Shown here one piece after another: positions 57,400 through 64,000 of a DNA stretch of 64,000 bases. The translations under genes and the position numbers were made by a program. The DNA is from Meghimatium bilineatum (lineage: Eukaryota; Mollusca; Gastropoda; Stylommatophora; Philomycidae), in contig CM067298.1 of the NCBI GenBank assembly GCA_034231615.1, positions 60,356,387-60,420,386 of the forward strand, read 5' to 3'. The notes beneath the pieces are model-generated. The model saw only the letters and a program-made list of their open reading frames with translations, was not told where the DNA came from and ran no database searches. Numbering within the stretch: position 1 is the first letter of the stretch; each line of letters starts with the position of its first letter.

Positions 57400-58016
57400 G
57401 ATGGGTCGGTTGAGAGACACATCAGAAGTTCCTGGGCTTTCAAGGCTCAAAGCTGAGGGAAAACCATCAGAGGAAAGTGGTGCTTTCACTCAGACCACAA
57501 GCAGCATGACAATGGAGGTTTCGGCAGTAACCAAAGCTTTGCAATGGGTCTACTCGGAGACTATCTGCGAGCATGCCTGCATACTTGTGACTAGATGAGC
57601 ATGATTGTGAAAGTTCAGGCGGGATACATTCGGGAACAGTGGCTGGATGCAGTGAAGAATTCCTGTATGCGTAAAGTGACTTTCATTTTTGCGCGGGACA
57701 TGCGGGAGTCCGGGGTAATGAGAGAGCAGATAGGTTGGCCGCATACGTTTCTACTACGGCTGTTGGTGGAGCGATGGATCGAGCAGACATTTTGAACGCC
57801 CTACGGAAAAACATACGAGCAAATGACTGTATAAGTGACGATGACTCTTGTTCCATGACTAGAATAAAGGAATTTGGTTTGAAATGTGGTGTCGCTAGAA
57901 CGGAGCGGTTTCGTGGGCAAGAAAGAATGATGGTCAATCAACTGCGTCCTGGGACCGTCAGTCAACGTGTACTGGCGGCTACACTCAAGGAGAGATCTGA
58001 GCACGGACTTGTCCGG
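57400..58016 (+). mobile_element. Second RNase H LINE, 3' part to stop codon
   Basis: Successive plus frames: TSSMTMEVSAVTKALQWVYS, MSMIVKVQAGYIREQWLDAV, KVTFIF.. with GVRGNERADRLAAYVSTTAV after a frame change, then GGAMDRADILNALRKNIRAN and GQERMMVNQLRPGTVSQRVL, ending HGLVRTN just before the tetranucleotide tract. Coding potential is high and only about three frameshifts interrupt it. Confidence 0.88.
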
Positions 58017-58109
<93 letters not shown>

Positions 58110-58228
58110 ACCTAACTAAACTAACTAAACTAACAAACTAACTAACTAACTAACTAGCTAACTAAACTAAACTAAACTAAACTAAACTAAACTAAACTAA
58201 CTAAACTAAACTAACTAAACTAACTAAC
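58017..58228 (+). repeat. (CTAA)n tract with (CTAAA) variants
   Basis: Starts immediately at the end of the LINE coding region; probably its 3' tail, later expanded. Confidence 0.95.
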
Positions 58229-58329
58229 TTCCATCGTTCTCTGAACATGTACATTGTCTTTTTCACCACCCACCTCATCATTTTGCTGTGTATTCATTGC
58301 TACTCTAATAAATTCAGCGCAGTCTATTC

Positions 58330-58372
58330 TCATCACTTTACCACCACCATCATCATCATCATCATCATCATC
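58330..58372 (+). repeat. (ATC)n microsatellite
   Basis: Nine or so ATC units; may be the tail of a minus-strand LINE. Confidence 0.85.
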
Positions 58373-58639
58373 AATAACTGCATCTACGATATGTTTTATT
58401 ATGTTCTGTGGTTGTGTTTTAACATCAGTTATGAGAGAACAATTTGCCACCAAGAACATTGCTTTATATTGTCTTATTACAGGATTTGTTAAGGCCTAAT
58501 ACAATTTACCAATACACTAAATTCTACCAATTTTTTCATTGTATGCGTGTATGTTCCTATATGTGTTTGTTTGTCTGTCTGTGTATGCGTTGATGCATTC
58601 ATGCATATATTTTGCGTGCATGCATTTGTCTTCTAAATT

Positions 58640-58765
58640 CGTTCTTACACTCCTGCGTGTTAGCAGAATATAATCCGGATAATAAAATGCTTTATTTCGT
58701 GGTTTACAACTTGACTGCGATATCAGTCCTTTTCGTCCCGTCACATCCGACTTGAAATGTATACG
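58640..58765 (-). repeat. SINE-like repeat X, fragment
   Basis: Minus strand: AAGTCGGATGTGACGGGACG, GATATCGCAGTCAAGTTGTA and AACCACGAAATAAAGCATTT match repeat X. Confidence 0.65.
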
Positions 58766-59151
58766 CGGACAATCCAGCTCATCACCCAATCTCGCGCAGC
58801 TGCTGTTCAGCTGACACTAAAGCTAGGTTGTGCATATATGTGTGATTGTCTAAAGTGCAAGATCGTCGATTATTACGGCACGTTTTATACTAGGAAATAT
58901 GAAGTGTGGAAGGGTTTCAATTGCCTTTTAGATATTCGTTTAGTTGTTCAATTTCCCTTGAGATATTCGTTAAATTGTTCATTTGATCAAAGAGGAAGGT
59001 GAATATTGTCATCACTAATCAATAGATTCACAAGTACTTCTACATGTCGCATTCAGCTATGAACGATTTTTATAAACTACAATCTTGACATCGAAGTTTT
59101 TAAGTCATTGTAACGATTTATTTGTCGAAAATGTATTCCAGTGCAGTGGTT

Positions 59152-59250
59152 TTCAACCTATTTTTTTAACTGTGACCTCCTTTAAGGACAATTTTGATTT
59201 CCCGTGGACCCCTACTATGACCTAAAATTAGTCATTGACTTTCTTTAGAG
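59152..59250 (+). mobile_element. hAT-type element end
   Basis: CAGTGGTTTTCAACCTATTT is a typical hAT terminus followed by GACC/CCCC-rich sequence; the matching end is not found, probably destroyed by the foldback element that follows. Confidence 0.5.
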
Positions 59251-59259
59251 CTCAACCAT

Positions 59260-59455
59260 GGCCGCCTTTATATAAGACCCAAAGACCCACTATCTAATGG
59301 AAAATAATGCTTTCTTAATAACTCATTTAACTATTTTCGTGATTTCCATTTGGTCATTATGATTATATTTGCATGATAGCCAATGAAAGTCAAGGGAACA
59401 ATCAAATGAATCATCTTAGAATGCTTGATTTCTCAATAGCCAATATTTCTTATAT
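59260..59455. mobile_element. Foldback MITE, family F, copy 3
   Basis: CTCATTTAACTATTTTCGTG / CAAGGGAACAATCAAATGAA arms around a GATTATATTTGCATGATAGC loop, as in copy 2. Confidence 0.65.
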
Positions 59456-59485
59456 TTCAAAGGGTCACGAAACAGCAAGGCATAG

Positions 59486-59488
<3 letters not shown>

Positions 59489-59532
<44 letters not shown>
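59489..59532. repeat. (TA)n microsatellite
   Basis: About 22 TA units. Confidence 0.95.
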
Positions 59533-59533
<1 letters not shown>

Positions 59534-59639
59534 TCTTGCTAAATTCTGCTCAAAATAGTTACCCTTGTGGTTACTTACCATAGACGAGCATGTGGTCCCC
59601 AAAATGTGGTTTTCAATTTTTTCTCTTCGTGATATATTT

Positions 59640-60180
59640 TTGAAAATATCCATCTCTCTACCTCTCTATCTGCGTATGGTTATTCCCATGCTAGTTTGTA
59701 TTTTCATTTACCTGCCTGTTTTTGTCTTCTCTCTGTCTAATAGTCTATGGTTTGGGTATGTCTATTTGTTTGACTAACTATATTTATGCCTGTATATTGC
59801 TAATTATTCTTACGTGTTTCTTGTCGTTTGCCTGTGTATGCAATCTTATATATGTCGGTTTTTGTCTGTCTGCCAACATGCTTGTTTGGTTGTATCTATG
59901 TCTGCCTATCCTTTTTAATGCATTATCGAGTGTTTGCCTTCCTTTATATACGTTTGATTGTCCTGCTTGCCTGTTTGTCTGCCCACTTCTGTCTTAATTT
60001 ATATGTGTGTGTGCGTGTTTGTTTGTGTGTGGTGGATGTATTCATACATTTATGTATGCGTGTGTGTATGAGTTTGATTGTCTGTCTGCCGGCATGATAT
60101 ATGCCCATCTTTCTTCGGGTCTGGCTTCCTATCTGTCTTAGTCCTTCCTGTCTGGTTTACCTATCTGTCTATGTATTTCT
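59640..60180. other. Pyrimidine- and TGTCTG-rich low-complexity region
   Basis: Repeated CTGTCTGCC / TGCCTGTTT motifs give Cys- and Leu-rich open frames. No gene recognised. Confidence 0.6.
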
Positions 60181-60269
60181 TTCATTGTTTTGTTTTATTT
60201 GCAGATAAAACTTCTCGCTACAATAAAAAATAATCAACTGACTAAACAGTGGCGGCAGCTTGTAGAATA

Positions 60270-60820
<551 letters not shown>

Positions 60821-60834
60821 CAATTAGACATGTA

Positions 60835-61100
60835 AAAAAGTAAAGTAACTCATAGCATTTATTGGTGTAGGGGTGTGAGATGTTAGCGATATCACATTTC
60901 AGAGGCTCTGCAAATGAGGGCGGTAGCCATCTCCTCTCCCTCGCAGTCTTTACTTCCCGGATTAATCCGGTACCCATTTAAGGCTGGGTCGACCCGGAAG
61001 CCGTTGCGATCTGAGAAACATTTCCGCCTCAACTGGGGAATGAACCCAGGACCATTCACATGCGAAGCCAGTGCACTAACCACTGCGCTATCGCGGCTCC
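60835..61100 (-). mobile_element. tRNA-derived SINE, family B, with perfect target duplication
   Basis: 266 bp. Minus-strand head GGAGCCGCGATAGCGCAGTG, with B-box-like GGGTTCATTCCCC; body shared with 2990-3211. CAATTAGACATGTA (14 bp) is identical at 60821-60834 and 61101-61114. Confidence 0.95.
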
Positions 61101-61490
61101 CAATTAGACATGTATCAGTTACCCATTACGATTTTGTTAATATAACAGATTGCATATGTATCCTTGTTTGCATATATCTGTTAGTTCTCTTACAGTAGAC
61201 ATGAAGCAGTAAGACAGGGCCGGAGATACAACCGAGGGGTAGGTGTTAACGTAAGAAAATAAAAACAAATTTCTTTTCTAAGGAATTTTGATCATCTAGG
61301 AGGGAATGTAAAGGGGGACTTTTAGCCTGATTTTATAACTTATTTCTCAGTTAAAATTGTTGTGCTCTATTTTGCTAACGAGGAGGAGGTTTGAACCCCT
61401 CAAAATCCTATCAAAGCGGAGTAGCAGATAGGTACATATTAATTTGCGAGTGTATGTTAATAGTTGCACTAATTTAATTTTTATGGTACA
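61101..61490. other. No recognised gene
   Basis: Nothing supported. Confidence 0.35.
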
Positions 61491-61494
61491 CTGT

Positions 61495-61600
61495 TGGAAC
61501 TGCTCGTGTGCTGTCGAGGCACGAAAGGATAACAATGAATTGTACTATAACTATGTCTATGATATGCCGTGCATGTCGTAAAAGGCGATTCGAAGGCGAT
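61495..61600 (+). repeat. SINE-like repeat X, 5' fragment
   Basis: GTGCTGTCGAGGCACGAAAG and CGTGCATGTCGTAAAAGGCG match the head of repeat X. Confidence 0.65.
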
Positions 61601-61889
61601 TTTTGTCTCTGAAAAATTATAAACATTAGAAGGAAAGAGAAGATTCCGAATACTACTGTCCTTGCCACATCTGGTATCCGTAGCATTGGCACTATTCGAT
61701 GCTGATACTGAGTTTCTAGGTCATATGGTACACATTCATAATCATTGCCTGCCGAAGATACTCATCTATGGTGATTTGTAGAAGTGCATACTTTCTCAAT
61801 GTGGCCAAACGAATTGCTACAAGGACTCGTTAAAAGCTTCGAAGAAAGCCTCTGATATAGACCAAAATACATTGTAAGAACTTGAACAA

Positions 61890-62160
61890 AATGGAGTTAC
61901 ATTGCGAACTACTGTAAAAAAATTGGCAGCATCTTGCGAAAAGAGGAGTAATGCAGCAGCGCAACAGCGGAGAGTAGCTAGAATGTCACGGATAGATCAA
62001 ACACAATTTACAGTGGTCATCCCATGCCCAAACTGTCCAAGGACATTTGTGACTAGAATAGCGCTTATTAACCATCTACGAACTCACAGTAAGTGATATC
62101 ACTCTAACTGAATTTCAAAAGTGGATGTAATAATCATCCTACATCATCATCATCATGTGA
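61890..62160 (+). mobile_element. LINE 3' end encoding a C2H2 zinc finger
   Basis: Plus-strand frame: SNAAAQQRRVARMSRIDQTQ then VVIPCPNCPRTFVTRIALIN and HLRTHSK. All four zinc ligands are present. It ends near an (ATC)n at 62142-62156 and GTGATGAACAA. Confidence 0.9.
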
Positions 62161-62162
62161 TG

Positions 62163-62335
62163 AACAAAAAAAGCATTAAAAAGCGACTAAGGAGGTTTGT
62201 ATACACAATCCTGTAGACAGTGATGCAAACATGCCAGTCTCATGTCAATTATGTCGGACCTAAATGCGCAGATATCGCAGCCAAGCTGTAAACCACGACA
62301 CAATGCATTATGTTCTTCAGAATATTATTCGTGTG
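62163..62335 (+). repeat. SINE-like repeat X, diverged copy
   Basis: AAAAGCGACTAAGGAGG, GGACCTAAATGCGCAGATAT, CGCAGCCAAGCTGTAAACCA and CGACACAATGCATTATGTTC match repeat X; it lies directly after the LINE end. Confidence 0.8.
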
Positions 62336-64000
62336 ACATTTTATTTTCAGAACGTGCTCTTCTCTATGGCATTTCTGAATTTCTCACAATTCTGGGCGAG
62401 ATGGCCTGATGCAGTTGACGATGTGCCAGGGAGAAGGGGAAGGGAAAGGTACCTCAAGGACATGAGAACCCCCAGAGGACGTTGAGGACGATAAGAACCA
62501 AGTCAAAACAATCACTGTAACGTTCGCGAGAGGACATAGGCACAAAGCCATTACACTAATATAAAATAGCGACACAAATATATCGTTGCCAAATACGGTA
62601 TAATGCTTTTGTGTAGTCATATAACGCTTTTGTGTGGTCATTGTAAATGTTGGGTACTTAGCACTTACAGAAGTGGCTCATGTAGCTATTTTTCGCATAG
62701 TCAGTGTTATGACAGACAAATAACAAGGCGATTAACTGTCCAGACTACTAGGAACCATCTCCTTGTAGTCCGTGACTGTGGCCGGTTGTACTGGGTTAAA
62801 TGTTTATCTAGATTGCCATAAAACTCATAGCGACGTGATTTGTTGACATTACCATATTAACTCACACCGACTTAATGATTGTTACATCGAGGTGTTGATC
62901 CATTGAAGTACATTAGAAATGACCAATGGCAATTATTATTATTTACTCATTTACGTTTGTGTCGCCATCACAAATGAAAATGCCATTTTTATTGCATGTC
63001 CTTTGTTTGACTACTTCAAAGTCAAAATTTGATGGAATTGATTATCTAGCCGTTTACTTGGTGAGTTAGAGAAGATGTGATCGACATGTCTTGAAGAGAA
63101 AATATTGTAAAATGATTGTAGTAGAATTATGCCAGGGATGTAATGCTATCACTCGTTCTAGATTAGGAGGGGTTTACATGATGAAACATATTCAGTCACG
63201 GGGATTGGGACTCGAACGCAAGTCCAGCAGTAGGGGCAGTCAAGAGTCGGGAGTGGCAGTCAGGCAAGTTGGCAGAAGAGCTGCCAAATTGTTCAAGTGA
63301 AATAGATAGGTTTGAAACATCGGGAAAACGTCTCGAATTCCAGGTGTGAGGATTAGTTTAGAAACTTCTAAATATGTCTAGGATTCTAAGTGTGAGGATT
63401 AGATAATAGTGTTTTTAGACAGTGAATACAAGTGCAAGAGATATGGCGAAAAGAAATTATAATATCATACAAGTGAGAAAGAAACTGAATTTCTTCTGAG
63501 AACGAAAGCTTTGGGTTGCCCCCGTGAAGATTACTAACCTCCGTTACGAGCAGCGAAGATAGATATATGACGATTCTCTAAAATACTATAATATCGACCA
63601 ACAGTTCGCAGTAGCGAAATAACTAAGACGAGTTGTAAGAAGGACGGTCAGAATAAGTAGATTAGTTTGCGATAGCGAACCGTTGAATGCAGACGTTAAT
63701 TCTTAGCAGTAGATCTATATCTATTGATGCAACTATTTGATTTCTAATTTATGTACATAATTGATGCATTATGTTGTGAACTAGTTGATGTATCACAAAA
63801 TAAACATGTCTTCGAGTAAGAAGACGCTGGATGAGACACGTATCGCTTGTATCGTGTTCCTGTTTGAAAGTACATCAGTTGTCAGTGTTCACTGATTACT
63901 TTATATCACTAAATTCACACGTCCACGCCATCGGTTACTTTGAGAGGGGATGTCATCGAGACAACCAGCACAATGAAGTAATTGGAAGGTTATCTTGGAC
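62336..64000. other. No recognised gene
   Basis: A motif resembling GCAGTAGCGAAA recurs at about 63547-63558, 63607-63620 and 63668-63680. An AATAAA is near 63801. An LTR or 5' UTR is conceivable but unsupported; the window ends here. Confidence 0.35.

Noticed and set aside
58017..58228. Telomere-like repeat
   Set aside because: The unit is CTAA/CTAAA, not CCTAA or CCCTAA, and it follows a LINE end.
63091..63960. LTR retrotransposon end
   Set aside because: Purine tract and AATAAA are present, but no paired LTR, primer-binding site or pol motif is visible.

Overview
This is AT-rich animal nuclear DNA, dominated by decayed transposable elements, with one convincing host gene. Introns, tRNA-derived SINEs, LINE reverse-transcriptase remnants of types common in invertebrates, many hAT-type MITEs, long (TA)n tracts and minisatellites all point to an invertebrate metazoan with a large repeat-rich genome. 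A lophotrochozoan such as a cephalopod would fit, but a chelicerate or another invertebrate is not excluded; the sequence alone does not settle it.

The host gene is a sphingolipid delta(4)-desaturase (DEGS family) exon at 32859-33998 on the plus strand. It carries all three histidine boxes, a splice acceptor just upstream and an unusual NGVS-repeat N-terminal extension. A very degraded C-terminal DEGS-like tail may exist near 56.55-56.64 kb.

Layout. 0-5 kb: hAT end, LINE 3' ends, SINEs (two of one family, the second with an internal 37-bp expansion). 5-8.2 kb: foldback MITE, LINE fragment, a 45-bp minisatellite of about 24 units, hAT MITE. 9-13.5 kb: hairpin MITE, a hAT transposase pseudogene with BED finger and hATC remnants, a 637-bp hAT-like element, a Tigger-like MITE. 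13.8-20.6 kb: overlapping LINE fragments on both strands, one with a 34-36 bp flanking repeat and one split by a younger LINE. 20.6-30 kb: low-copy repeats, Tc1-like remnants, MITEs and a local duplication. 30-31.6 kb: second hAT copy split by a LINE. 32.7-34.9 kb: DEGS. 35-48 kb: LINE, hAT and SINE remnants and a 171-bp (TA)n. 51-52.3 kb: two minisatellites. 53-58.2 kb: Tc1-like and LINE remnants ending in a (CTAA)n tract. 58-64 kb: MITE, microsatellites, a SINE with perfect target duplication, repeat fragments.

Much of the value here is in insertion history. At least eight elements have target-site duplications readable directly, and several nested insertions and one empty-site comparison give relative ages. 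I do not see a coherent undescribed multi-gene system. The candidates for novelty are the SINE-like 281-bp family with a (GAA)n tail, the SINE with repeatedly expanded internal units, the foldback families, and the DEGS N-terminal extension.
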